Shown: positions 1-8,545 of the stretch, piece after piece | Layout: every line of letters starts with the position of its first letter | Position numbering within the stretch: position 1 is the first letter of the stretch | DNA from: Actinomadura rifamycini DSM 43936 | Lineage (GTDB): Bacteria; Actinomycetota; Actinomycetes; Streptosporangiales; Streptosporangiaceae | DNA length: 64,000 bases | Assembly (NCBI RefSeq): GCF_000425065.1 | Contig: NZ_AULB01000011.1 | Location: 186,001 to 250,000, forward strand | Direction: 5' to 3' | Notes under the pieces: model-generated | The model's input: the letters and a program-made list of their open reading frames with translations, nothing else | What the model was told of the DNA's origin: nothing | Databases searched by the model: none | Translations under genes and position numbers: made by a program

Positions 1-1
1 T

Positions 2-232
2 CAGGGGGGCGACCCCGGCGGCGGGTACGTCGACCTCGAGCGGGACGCGCCCGGGCCGATCGCCCGGACGGCGGACGAACTCGTCGCCGCGCTCGCGGAC
101 CTGGACGCGGCGGAGGCGGTGCACGCGCCCCGCCGCCGGGCGTTCGCCGCGCGGTTCGGCGAGCACGACCGCGGCACGGCGGCGCGCACGGTCGTGGAAC
201 GCTACTTCGCCGATCGGGGGCGGGCATGCTGA
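2..232 (+). CDS. C-terminal fragment, probable CDP-glycerol glycerophosphotransferase (partial)
   Basis: The last 76 codons of a gene that begins upstream of the window. The residues (DLERDAPGPIARTADELVAAL, ending in ARTVVERYF) resemble the C-terminus of TagF-like CDP-glycerol:poly(glycerophosphate) transferases. These build teichoic-acid-type polymers on the inner face of the membrane. The stop codon overlaps the ATG of the next glycosyltransferase (226-232), so the two are translationally coupled and probably in one cell-wall polymer operon. The family call rests on a short tail only; another GT-B transferase with a similar tail is possible. Confidence 0.5.
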   Translation, partial: QGGDPGGGYVDLERDAPGPIARTADELVAALADLDAAEAVHAPRRRAFAARFGEHDRGTAARTVVERYFADRGRAC

Positions 233-1638
233 CGGGCAGGGAGACCGGCGGGGGCACCGCCGGGCGGGACGTCTTCGTCGTCTGCAACAGCGCCGACGGC
301 GTCGGGGGCGTCCAGCGGTGGGCCCACCACACGGCGCGGCTGTTCGCGGAGCGCGGCGACCGCGTCACGCTCGTCGGGATCACCGCCGGTCAGGGGCCCG
401 CCGCGCACGACCCGGCCGGCGCGTACCGGGTGGCGGCGCTGCACGGCCGGTGGCGGCCGCCCGCCCTCGCCCTCCCGCCGCGCTCGCCGCGCGCCCGCCT
501 GGACCCGGCCGCGCGGGGGCGCGACGCGTGGCGCTCGGCCGCGCAGCGGCGCGGCGCCGCGCGGCTCTCCCGGCTGCTCGCCGCGGCCCGCCCGGGCGCC
601 GTCGTGATCGTCGCGCAGGTGTGGGCGATGGAGTGGGTGCGGCTCGCCGACACCTCGGGCCTGCGGGTCGTCGGGATGACGCACGAGTCGTTCGAGGCCA
701 CGCGGCGCTCGTCCCGCTACGGCCGGGTCCGGGAGCACTACGCGCACGCGGACCGGCTGCTCGCGCTGACCGCGGAGGACGCCGACGCGTGGGCCCGCGC
801 GGGCATGACCAACGCCGGCCACGTCCCGAACCCGCTGCACGTCGAGCCGACGGTGTACCCGACGCTCGACCTGCCGGCCGTCGCCTGCGTCGGGCGGCTG
901 TCGGACGAGAAGGGCGTCGACCTGCTGCTGGAGGCGTGGGCGCGGGCCAGGGAGCGGCGCCCGGGCTGGCGGCTGCACGTCTACGGCACCGGACCGGACG
1001 AGGAGGCGCTGCGGCGCCGCGCCGCCGAGGCGGGCCTCGCGGACACCGTGGAGTTCCGCGGCGTCGTCGCCGACGTCGAGGACGCCCTGGTGGAGGTGTC
1101 GGTGTTCGCGCTGCCGTCGCGGGCCGAGGGGTTCCCGATGTCGGTGCTGGAGGCCATGGCGTACGGGCTGCCCACGGTGGCGTTCGACTGCGCGCCCGGC
1201 GTCCGCGCCCTGCTCGAAGAGGCGCCGCCCGGGGACGGGGCGCCCGGGCACGGGGCGTCCGGGCTGCTGGTCCCGCCGGGCGACACGGCGGCGTTCGCCG
1301 AGGCGCTCGGCCGGCTCATGGACGACCCCGACCTGTGCCGCGAGCTGGGGGCGAACGCGCGCGCGTCCGTCCGGCGGTTCCGGCCGGAGGCGGTGCTGGC
1401 GCACTGGGACCGGCTGTTCGACCTGCTGCACCGCGACCTCCCGGCGGTCCCGGCGGGGGACCCCGCGCCGACCGGACGGACGGCCCCGGCGCGGGACCGC
1501 GCGGAGCGGAGGCGCGCGCGGCGCGGGCGCCTCGCGCGCGAGGCCGCCCGCGGGACGGCGCGACCCGCGGCCCCCGCGGCCCGGCCCGCCGCCGCCGGGC
1601 GGGACGCCGCACCCGCCCTGGAGGGCGATTCTTTCTAA
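226..1638 (+). CDS. GT4 family glycosyltransferase
   Basis: A 470-residue GT-B glycosyltransferase. It has an N-terminal acceptor domain with the GGVQRW loop near residue 27, and a C-terminal nucleotide-sugar domain. That domain contains CVGRLSDEKGVDLLLEAW (about 223-240), GTGPDEE, and the E-x7-E region SRAEGFPMSVLEAMAYGLP typical of family GT4. A retaining hexosyl transfer from an NDP-sugar to a lipid-linked or polymer acceptor at the cytoplasmic membrane is expected. The last 60 residues are Ala/Arg/Pro-rich and low complexity. It overlaps the CDP-glycerol transferase fragment by 7 nt, suggesting a role in teichoic-acid-like glycan decoration. Its stop codon lies in the KstR2-type operator that serves the next gene. 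Confidence 0.85.
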   Translation: MLTGRETGGGTAGRDVFVVCNSADGVGGVQRWAHHTARLFAERGDRVTLVGITAGQGPAAHDPAGAYRVAALHGRWRPPALALPPRSPRARLDPAARGRDAWRSAAQRRGAARLSRLLAAARPGAVVIVAQVWAMEWVRLADTSGLRVVGMTHESFEATRRSSRYGRVREHYAHADRLLALTAEDADAWARAGMTNAGHVPNPLHVEPTVYPTLDLPAVACVGRLSDEKGVDLLLEAWARARERRPGWRLHVYGTGPDEEALRRRAAEAGLADTVEFRGVVADVEDALVEVSVFALPSRAEGFPMSVLEAMAYGLPTVAFDCAPGVRALLEEAPPGDGAPGHGASGLLVPPGDTAAFAEALGRLMDDPDLCRELGANARASVRRFRPEAVLAHWDRLFDLLHRDLPAVPAGDPAPTGRTAPARDRAERRRARRGRLAREAARGTARPAAPAARPAAAGRDAAPALEGDSF

Positions 1639-1650
1639 CAACTGTTTGGT
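1637..1650. promoter_or_regulatory. KstR2-type operator upstream of fadE30
   Basis: The 14-mer AACAACTGTTTGGT (reverse complement ACCAAACAGTTGTT) is an imperfect palindrome. It matches the layout of the mycobacterial KstR2 site AnCAAGnnCTTGnT, with A replacing G in the left half. Counting flanks, 18 of 20 bases match the site upstream of echA20 at 18081-18100. It overlaps the stop codon of the glycosyltransferase. A -10-like TAGAGT lies at its 3' edge (1650-1655), so binding should block the fadE30 promoter. Confidence 0.75.
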
Positions 1651-1662
1651 AGAGTGCGCCAC

Positions 1663-2844
1663 GTGAACGAGAACGAGTCCCCCGAGGACCGGGCGTTCCG
1701 GGCCGAGGTCCGCGACTGGCTCGAGTCCAACCTGGCCGGCGAGTTCGCGCACGCCCGCGGGCTCGGCGGCCCGGGCCGCGAGCACGAGGCGCACGAGGAG
1801 CGGCTGGCCTGGGAGCGGCACATGGCCGCCGCCGGCTGGACCTGCGTGGGCTGGCCGAAGGAGCACGGCGGCCGCGGCGCGAGCCTCCGGCAGCAGGTGA
1901 TCTTCCATGAGGAGTACGCGCTCGCCGACGCCCCCGCCCGGGTGAACCACATCGGCGAGAACCTGCTCGGCCCGACGATCATCGCGTTCGGCACCGAGGA
2001 GCAGAAGGCCCGCTTCCTGCCCCCGATCGTCGCGGTCGAGGAACTGTGGTGCCAGGGCTACTCCGAGCCCGACGCCGGGTCCGACCTCGCGAACGTCCAG
2101 ACCCGCGCCGAACTCCGGGACGGCGCCTGGGTCGTGAACGGGCAGAAGGTGTGGACCTCGCTGGCGCTCGAGGCCGACTGGTGCTTCGTCGTCTGCCGCA
2201 CCGAGCCCGGATCGTCCCGGCACAAGGGCCTGTCCTACCTGCTGGTGCCGATGAAGGCGGACGGCGTCGACATCCGGCCGATCGTGCAGCTCACCGGCAC
2301 CTCGGAGTTCAACGAGGTCTTCTTCGACGGCGCCCGCACCGACGCCGCCAACATCGTCGGCGCGCCCGGCGACGGCTGGAAGATCGCGATGGCCACCCTC
2401 GGCTTCGAGCGCGGCGTCGCCACCCTCGGCCAGCAGGTCGGCTTCCGCCGCGAGTTCGAGGGCGTCCTCGACCTGGCCCGCCGCACCGGCGCGATCGACG
2501 ACCCGCTGCTGCGCGACCGGCTCGTCCGCTCCCACATGGGCCTGGAGATCATGCGCCTCAACGCCGTGCGGACGATGGCCGGCGTCGCCGCCGGGGCGCC
2601 CGGGCCCGAGTCGTCCATCTCCAAGCTCGTCTGGGGCACCTGGCACCGCGAGCTCGGCGAGCTGGCCATGGAGGTCCTCGGCGCCGCCGGCCTCGTCGCC
2701 GACGGCGAGCCGTACGACCTCAACGACTGGCAGCGGCTGTTCCTGTTCTCCCGCTCCGACACCATCTACGCCGGGTCGAACGAGATCCAGCGCAACATCA
2801 TCGCCGAGCGCGTGCTCGGGCTCCCGAGAGAGGCCCGCGGATGA
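1663..2844 (+). CDS. fadE30: Acyl-CoA dehydrogenase FadE30 (HIP degradation)
   Basis: A flavin acyl-CoA dehydrogenase that in mycobacteria oxidises the propionyl side chain of (5-hydroxy)-HIP-CoA from steroid rings C/D. It has the N-terminal helical domain, the middle beta domain (GYSEPDAGSDLANVQTRAEL, about 128-147) and the C-terminal helical domain ending GSNEIQRNIIAERVLGLPRE. These stretches match FadE30 of M. tuberculosis as I remember it, as does the length of about 390 residues. No Shine-Dalgarno is visible. GTG 1663 lies about 8 nt after a TAGAGT -10-like hexamer, so the mRNA may be leaderless; GTG 1654 is the alternative. It is first gene of the fadE30-ipdF-kstR2-fadA6 run and overlaps ipdF by 4 nt. 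It is probably repressed through the operator at 1637-1650. Confidence 0.9.
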   Translation: MNENESPEDRAFRAEVRDWLESNLAGEFAHARGLGGPGREHEAHEERLAWERHMAAAGWTCVGWPKEHGGRGASLRQQVIFHEEYALADAPARVNHIGENLLGPTIIAFGTEEQKARFLPPIVAVEELWCQGYSEPDAGSDLANVQTRAELRDGAWVVNGQKVWTSLALEADWCFVVCRTEPGSSRHKGLSYLLVPMKADGVDIRPIVQLTGTSEFNEVFFDGARTDAANIVGAPGDGWKIAMATLGFERGVATLGQQVGFRREFEGVLDLARRTGAIDDPLLRDRLVRSHMGLEIMRLNAVRTMAGVAAGAPGPESSISKLVWGTWHRELGELAMEVLGAAGLVADGEPYDLNDWQRLFLFSRSDTIYAGSNEIQRNIIAERVLGLPREARG

Positions 2845-3620
2845 CCCCGCCCCCCTACGTTCCCGGCCACGACCTGCTGAAGGACCGCGCCGTCGTCATC
2901 ACCGCGGCCGCCGGGGCCGGGATCGGCGGCGCCACCGCCCGCCGCTGCCTGGAGGAGGGCGCCCGCGTGCTGATCTCGGACGCGCACGAGCGGCGGCTCG
3001 CCGCGTCCGAGCAGGAGCTCGCCGCGGAGTTCGGCGCCGACCGCGTCGCGTCCCTGCCCTGCGACGTCACGTCCGAGGACCAGGTCCGCGCCCTGTACGA
3101 CCTGGCCGTCGAACGCTTCGGGCGCGTCGACGTCGCCGTCAACAACGCGGGCCTCGGCGGTACCGCCGACCTCGTCGACATGCCGGACGAGCAGTGGGAC
3201 CGCGTCCTCGACATCACCCTCAACGGCACCATGCGCTGCACCCGCGCGGCGCTGCGGATCATGCGCGGGCAGGGCTCGGGCGTGATCGTCAACAACGCGT
3301 CGGTGATCGGCTGGCGGGCGCAGCGCGGCCAGTCGCACTACGCCGCCGCCAAGGCCGGGGTCATGGCGCTCACCCGCTGCGCGGCGCTGGAGGCCGCCGA
3401 CTTCGGCGTCCGGATCAACGCCGTGTCGCCGTCCCTCGCCATGCACCCGCACCTGGTCAAGGTCACCTCGGAGGAACTGCTGGACGAGCTGACGCGCCGG
3501 GAGGCGTTCGGCCGCTACGCCGAGCCGTGGGAGGTCGCCAACGTCATCGTCTTCCTCGCCGGCGACTACTCCTCGTACATGACCGGAGAGGTCGTCTCCG
3601 TCTCCTCCCAGCACCCGTAG
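2841..3620 (+). CDS. ipdF: Short-chain dehydrogenase IpdF (5-hydroxy-HIP-CoA oxidation)
   Basis: A 259-residue classical SDR. The nucleotide-binding loop TAAAGAGIG is at 21-29, NNAG at 101-104, and the catalytic Ser154, Tyr167 and Lys171 are all present (SHYAAAK). The ending (SSYMTGEVVSVSSQHP) is close to the M. tuberculosis Rv3559c/IpdF C-terminus. IpdF interconverts the 5-hydroxyl and 5-keto group of the HIP-CoA propionyl intermediates. The ATG overlaps the fadE30 stop (ATGA), giving translational coupling. It sits directly between fadE30 and kstR2 as in mycobacteria, apart from an unrelated PPE gene there. Confidence 0.9.
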   Translation: MTPPPYVPGHDLLKDRAVVITAAAGAGIGGATARRCLEEGARVLISDAHERRLAASEQELAAEFGADRVASLPCDVTSEDQVRALYDLAVERFGRVDVAVNNAGLGGTADLVDMPDEQWDRVLDITLNGTMRCTRAALRIMRGQGSGVIVNNASVIGWRAQRGQSHYAAAKAGVMALTRCAALEAADFGVRINAVSPSLAMHPHLVKVTSEELLDELTRREAFGRYAEPWEVANVIVFLAGDYSSYMTGEVVSVSSQHP

Positions 3621-3634
3621 GAAGTGCGCAACCC

Positions 3635-4252
3635 ATGAGTCCACGACGGCGCGACTCCGAGGGCACCGCGGCCGCCCGCGCGGTGCGGCGGGCCGAGCTG
3701 CTCGCCACGGCCGCCGAGGTGTTCGCCTCCCAGGGCTACTCCGCGACCACCGTCCGGAAGGTGGCCGACGCCGCCGGGATCCTCGGCGGCAGCCTCTACT
3801 ACCACTTCGACTCCAAGGAGTCGATGGCCGACGAGATCCTCTCGACCTTCCTGGACGAGATGTGGGCCGGGTACGAGCGGGTCCTCGCGGAGGGCCGCAG
3901 CGCCCGCGACACCCTCGAGGGCATCGTCGTGGAGTCGTTCCGCTCGATCCACCGGCACCGCCCCGCCGTCGTGATCTACCAGAACGAGTCCAAGCACCTG
4001 GCGACCGGCGAGCGGTTCCGGTACCTGCTCGACTCGCAGCGCCGGTTCGAGGAGATGTGGCTGTCGCTCCTCGACCGGGGCGTCAAGGAGGGCGCGTTCC
4101 GCGCCGACCTCGACCGGGCGCTGATCTACCGGTTCATCCGCGACACCGTCTGGGTGGCGGCGAACTGGTACGAGCCCGGCGGGCGGCTGTCCGCCGACGA
4201 CATCGCCAAGCAGTACCTCGCCATGTTCCTGGAAGGGATCAAGGCGAGCTGA
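3635..4252 (+). CDS. kstR2: TetR-family repressor KstR2 of the HIP catabolic regulon
   Basis: A 205-residue TetR regulator with an N-terminal HTH (ATTVRKVADAAGILGGSLYYH, about residues 37-57). Its long C-terminal segment (RFIRDTVWVAANWYEPGG) closely resembles mycobacterial KstR2, which binds HIP-CoA and then releases DNA. An AGGAAG Shine-Dalgarno lies about 10 nt before ATG 3635, and the gap to ipdF is 14 bp. There is no operator directly in front of it, so it appears to be autoregulated through the fadE30 promoter. Identification rests on both sequence and synteny. Confidence 0.9.
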   Translation: MSPRRRDSEGTAAARAVRRAELLATAAEVFASQGYSATTVRKVADAAGILGGSLYYHFDSKESMADEILSTFLDEMWAGYERVLAEGRSARDTLEGIVVESFRSIHRHRPAVVIYQNESKHLATGERFRYLLDSQRRFEEMWLSLLDRGVKEGAFRADLDRALIYRFIRDTVWVAANWYEPGGRLSADDIAKQYLAMFLEGIKAS

Positions 4253-4325
4253 CCCGTACCGCCCCCCACCCTTACCCGCCTTTCAGCACCCCCAGCCTCC
4301 ACGAAGGCCCCACGAAGGAGACACC

Positions 4326-5480
<1,155 letters not shown>

Positions 5481-5494
5481 CGGACGGCGCCCGC

Positions 5495-5518
5495 GGGGCG
5501 GCCGTCCCGGGCCGCCCC
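5495..5518 (+). terminator. GC-rich hairpin after fadA6
   Basis: GGGGCGGCC (5495-5503) pairs perfectly with GGCCGCCCC (5510-5518) across a 6-nt loop, 15 bp after the fadA6 stop. No U-tract follows, which is common for actinobacterial terminators. Called from position and stem only. Confidence 0.5.
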
Positions 5519-5555
5519 CGTGCGCCGCGGTCGCCGCGGCGGTTCGGCATAATCC

Positions 5556-5573
5556 CCTATGAAATATATGAAA
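5556..5573. promoter_or_regulatory. AT-rich operator of the GntR module, site 1
   Basis: CCTATGAAATATATGAAA is an AT island in very GC-rich DNA. It is 17/18 identical to the reverse strand of 7652-7669 in front of another gene of the same module. A CATAAT hexamer (5549-5554) just upstream can serve as the -10, which places this site at the transcription start. GAAAGGGG at its 3' edge doubles as Shine-Dalgarno for GTG 5586. The likely ligand is the GntR protein encoded at 7734-8471 (inference). Confidence 0.6.
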
Positions 5574-5585
5574 GGGGTGCGGCCG

Positions 5586-6404
5586 GTGATCGACGTCGCG
5601 GGATGGGCGCCGGAGGCGCGGGAGACGACCGAGGTCATCGGCGCGGCGCCCGCGGCGGCGCTGGCCGGGGTGCTGGACGTCCCGCCGCCGGGGGAGGAGC
5701 TGCCGCCGCTGTGGCAGTGGCTGCACTTCCTCGAACGGCCGGCGCAGCGCGAGCTCGGCGCCGACGGGCACCCCCGGGACGGGCGGTTCCTCCCGCCGAT
5801 CCCCGACCGGCGGCGCATGTTCGCCGGGGGCAGGTTCCGCGCCGCCGAACCCCTCCGCGTCGGCGACACCGTCACCCGGCGGGACGAACTGGCCGCGACG
5901 GCGGTCAAGGCGGGACGCACCGGCGAGCTGCTGTTCGTCACCGTGCGGCACACGTTCCTGCGGGACGGCGCCGAGATCGCGGTCGAGGAGCAGGACCTCG
6001 TCTACCGCAGCGGCGACGCGGCCGCGCCCCCGGCGGAACCCCCGGCCGGGCCGTCGTTCGAGCCCCCGGCCGTCGCGGCGCCCTGGACGCTGCCGATGGC
6101 GGCCGACCCCGTGCTGCTGTTCCGGTTCAGCGCCCTCACCTACAACGCCCACCGCATCCACTACGACGAGCGGTACGCCACCGCCGTCGAGGGCCACGCC
6201 GGACTCGTCGTCCACGGCCCGCTGCTGGCGATCCTGTGCCTGGAGCTGCCGCGCCGAGCGGGCGTGCGGGTGCGCGAGCTGGCGTTCCGCGCCCGCAGGC
6301 CGGTCTTCGCGGGGCAGCCGTTCGCGGCGGCCGGGGGCCCGGACGGGACGCTGTCGATCGAGGCGCCGGGCGGCGTCACCGCGATGACCGCGACGTTCTC
6401 CTGA
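5586..6404 (+). CDS. MaoC/HTD2-type acyl-CoA hydratase (mesaconyl-C4-CoA hydratase family)
   Basis: A 272-residue double-hotdog hydratase. The N-terminal half carries the PLWQWLHFLERPAQ and DGRFLPP signatures of the FAS1-like/mesaconyl-C4-CoA hydratase group. The C-terminal half has the catalytic hydratase stretch SALTYNAHRIHYDERYA, with its His/Asp pair, and VVHGPLLAILCLEL. It adds or removes water on a short or branched enoyl-CoA; the substrate is not decided by sequence. I place the start at GTG 5586, about 8 nt after GAAAGGGG, rather than ATG 5559, which lies in the putative operator. It is transcribed toward, and regulated with, the acyl-CoA dehydrogenase and CaiB genes to its right. Confidence 0.75.
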   Translation: MIDVAGWAPEARETTEVIGAAPAAALAGVLDVPPPGEELPPLWQWLHFLERPAQRELGADGHPRDGRFLPPIPDRRRMFAGGRFRAAEPLRVGDTVTRRDELAATAVKAGRTGELLFVTVRHTFLRDGAEIAVEEQDLVYRSGDAAAPPAEPPAGPSFEPPAVAAPWTLPMAADPVLLFRFSALTYNAHRIHYDERYATAVEGHAGLVVHGPLLAILCLELPRRAGVRVRELAFRARRPVFAGQPFAAAGGPDGTLSIEAPGGVTAMTATFS

Positions 6405-6461
6405 GCGTCCGCCCGCCCGTGCGCCCCTGCCCGGGGCCGACGTCCGGTCCGGGCCGCCGGG

Positions 6462-7613
6462 TCAGATGCGGTGCCGGTCCACGAGCTGCTTGACGATCAC
6501 GTTCCGCTGGATCTCGTTCGTCCCCTCGCCGACGATCATCAGCGGCGCGTCCCGGAAGTAGCGCTCGACGTCGAACTCGGTGGAGTAGCCGGCCGCGCCG
6601 TGGATGCGGACGGCGTTCAGCGCGATCCGCATCGCCGCCTCCGACGCGTACAGCTTCGCCATGCCCGCCTCCATGTCGCAGCGCTCGCCCGCGTCGAGCC
6701 GGGCCGCCGCGTCGAGCGTCAGCAGGCGGGCGGCGCGCAGCTCGGTGGCCATGTCGGCGAGGAGGTTGCCGACCGACTGGTGCTCCCAGATCGGCTTGCC
6801 GAACGACTCGCGTTCCTGGGCGTACCGCAGCGAGTCCTCGAGGGCGGCCCGGCCCACGCCCAGCGCGCGCGCCGCCACCTGGATGCGTCCGACCTCGAGC
6901 CCGCGCATCATCTGCGCGAAACCGCGCCCCTCCTCGCCGCCGAGCACCGCGTCGAGCGGCGCCTCGTACCCGTCGAACGCCAGCTCGCAGCTCTCCACGC
7001 CCTTGTAGCCGAGCTTGGGCAGGTCGCGCGACACGGTCAGCCCGGGGCCGTGCCCGACCAGCAGGATGCTCATCCCGCGGTGCCGGGGCGTCGCGTCCGG
7101 GTCGGTCTTGCACAGCAGCGCGATGAGCCCGGACCGGCGCGCGTTGGTGATCCACATCTTGGCGCCGTCGACCACGTACCGGTCGCCGTCGCGGCGCGCG
7201 ACCGTGGTCATGGCCTGCAGGTCGGAGCCGCCGGACGGCTCGGTCAGCGCCATCGTGGCCCGCAGCTCGCCCGTCGCCATCCGCGGCAGGTAGCGGGCCT
7301 TCTGCTCCTCGGTGCCGAACACCGACAGCAGGTGCGAGACCACCGTGTGCCCGCCGAACGCCCCGGCGAGCGTCATCCAGCCGCGGGCGAGCTCCTCGGT
7401 GACCAGCGCGTAGCACGCCTTCGACACCTTGGCCTCGCCGTACGGCTCGGGCACGGCGAGGCCGAAGACGCCCAGCTCCTTCATCCGCTCGATGAGCCGC
7501 TCCGGGTAGGCGTTCGCGTGCTCCAGCCCGCGCGCCGCCGGGCGGACCTCCCGGTCGACGAAGTCCGCGACGACCTCCACGATGGCGCGTTCCTCCGCGC
7601 TGAGCTCGAACAC
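6462..7613 (-). CDS. Acyl-CoA dehydrogenase
   Basis: A 383-residue acyl-CoA dehydrogenase of the short/branched-chain type. It contains ALTEPSGGSDLQAMTT and KMWITNARRSGLIALLCKT in the beta domain, and GAAGYSTEFDVERYFRDAPLMIVGEGTNEIQRN at the C-terminus, where FAD and substrate contacts cluster. The start is GTG at 7613, with GGAGA a short distance upstream. A TTGACA -35 box (7682-7687) and the AT-rich operator at 7652-7669 precede it. It is a paralogue of 8546-9724 with the same architecture, so the module has two dehydrogenases facing opposite directions around the GntR gene. Confidence 0.85.
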   Translation of the reverse strand: MFELSAEERAIVEVVADFVDREVRPAARGLEHANAYPERLIERMKELGVFGLAVPEPYGEAKVSKACYALVTEELARGWMTLAGAFGGHTVVSHLLSVFGTEEQKARYLPRMATGELRATMALTEPSGGSDLQAMTTVARRDGDRYVVDGAKMWITNARRSGLIALLCKTDPDATPRHRGMSILLVGHGPGLTVSRDLPKLGYKGVESCELAFDGYEAPLDAVLGGEEGRGFAQMMRGLEVGRIQVAARALGVGRAALEDSLRYAQERESFGKPIWEHQSVGNLLADMATELRAARLLTLDAAARLDAGERCDMEAGMAKLYASEAAMRIALNAVRIHGAAGYSTEFDVERYFRDAPLMIVGEGTNEIQRNVIVKQLVDRHRI

Positions 7614-7651
7614 CGCCGCGTCTCCTTCGCCTCGCCGACCCGAGAATGCAG

Positions 7652-7669
7652 TTTCATATATTTGATAGG
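7652..7669. promoter_or_regulatory. AT-rich operator of the GntR module, site 2
   Basis: The reverse strand reads CCTATCAAATATATGAAA, differing from site 1 (5556-5573) at one base. It overlaps the -10 region of the promoter for the dehydrogenase at 6462-7613, whose -35 TTGACA lies at 7682-7687 on the - strand with 17-18 bp spacing. Binding here would block RNA polymerase. Confidence 0.65.
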
Positions 7670-7681
7670 CGACTGCCTCGC

Positions 7682-7687
7682 TGTCAA
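7682..7687 (-). promoter_or_regulatory. -35 box (TTGACA) of the acyl-CoA dehydrogenase promoter
   Basis: A consensus TTGACA on the - strand. It is followed 17-18 bp later by CAAATA/AAATAT as the -10, inside the GntR-type operator. It is one of the few consensus sigma-70 promoters visible in the window. Confidence 0.6.
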
Positions 7688-7733
7688 CGCGGGTCGTCCA
7701 TAATGTGAGCTCCCGACACCCGTCCCGGAGGCG

Positions 7734-8471
7734 ATGACCGTGCCCATCCCCGGCGAGAGCCGCGCCGGCGGCGCCCCGCCCGGCTCGCCGCCCGGCGGCT
7801 CGCTCGGCGGGCGCCGCCAGCTCAGCGACGAGGTCGCCGCGTACGTCCGCGAGCTGATCATGTCCGGGCGGGTGCGGCACGGGGAGTTCCTCCGCCTCGA
7901 GCGGGTCGCCGACGACCTCGGGATCAGCGTCACGCCCGTCCGCGAGGCGCTGCTGTCGCTGCGCGGCGAGGGCTTCGTGACGCTGGTGCCGCGCCGCGGG
8001 TTCATGCCCGCGCCGCTGTCGCGGCGGGACGTCCAGGACCTCTTCGAGGCGCAGGCGTACTTCGCCGGCGAGCTGGCCGCCCGCGCCGCCGAGAAGATCA
8101 CCGGGGAGGAGCTGGCCGAGCTCGCGCGCACGCAGGAGCTGCTGGAGGACGCGTCCCGGACGCGCGACGCCGAGGGCATCGAGCGGGCGAACCACCGGTT
8201 CCACCGGACGGTCAACCTGTGCGCGGACTCGCCGAAGACGGCCTGGCTGCTGCAGCTCGTGGTGCGGTACGCGCCCCGCCGGTTCTTCTCCAGCATCGAC
8301 GGCTGGAGCCAGGCGTCGGTGGACGACCACCACCTCGTCCTCGCCGCGCTGCGGGCGGGCGACGCCGACGCGGCCCGGCAGGCGATGCGCGCCCACATCC
8401 GGCACGCCGGGACGCTGCTGGTCGTGCATCTGGAGGGGCGGGGGTTCTGGGACGACGGCGGCGCCGGCTGA
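7734..8471 (+). CDS. GntR-family regulator (FCD subfamily)
   Basis: A 245-residue regulator. After a Gly/Pro-rich leader of about 28 residues comes a winged HTH (LSDEVAAYVRELIMSGRV ... VTPVREALLSLRGEGFVTLVPRRGF, about 30-90). An all-helical FCD ligand domain follows, with Asp/His residues spaced as in metal-dependent members (ERANHRFHRTVNL, DDHHLVLAALRAGD). It lies in the centre of the acyl-CoA module, divergent from the dehydrogenase at 6462 and 75 bp upstream of the one at 8546. It probably represses these units through the AT-rich sites and responds to an acyl-CoA or organic acid (inference). Confidence 0.8.
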   Translation: MTVPIPGESRAGGAPPGSPPGGSLGGRRQLSDEVAAYVRELIMSGRVRHGEFLRLERVADDLGISVTPVREALLSLRGEGFVTLVPRRGFMPAPLSRRDVQDLFEAQAYFAGELAARAAEKITGEELAELARTQELLEDASRTRDAEGIERANHRFHRTVNLCADSPKTAWLLQLVVRYAPRRFFSSIDGWSQASVDDHHLVLAALRAGDADAARQAMRAHIRHAGTLLVVHLEGRGFWDDGGAG

Positions 8472-8545
8472 GGCCGGCCCGGGAGGTCTTCCTTTCCGTC
8501 ATCGGCGCCAATATCGTATAAAAAATTGCCGACGTGGAGGTGAGG

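Noticed and set aside
5559..5585. ATG 5559 as the start of the MaoC-like gene
   Set aside because: It lies in the putative operator/transcription start and lacks a Shine-Dalgarno. GTG 5586 has GAAAGGGG at good spacing.
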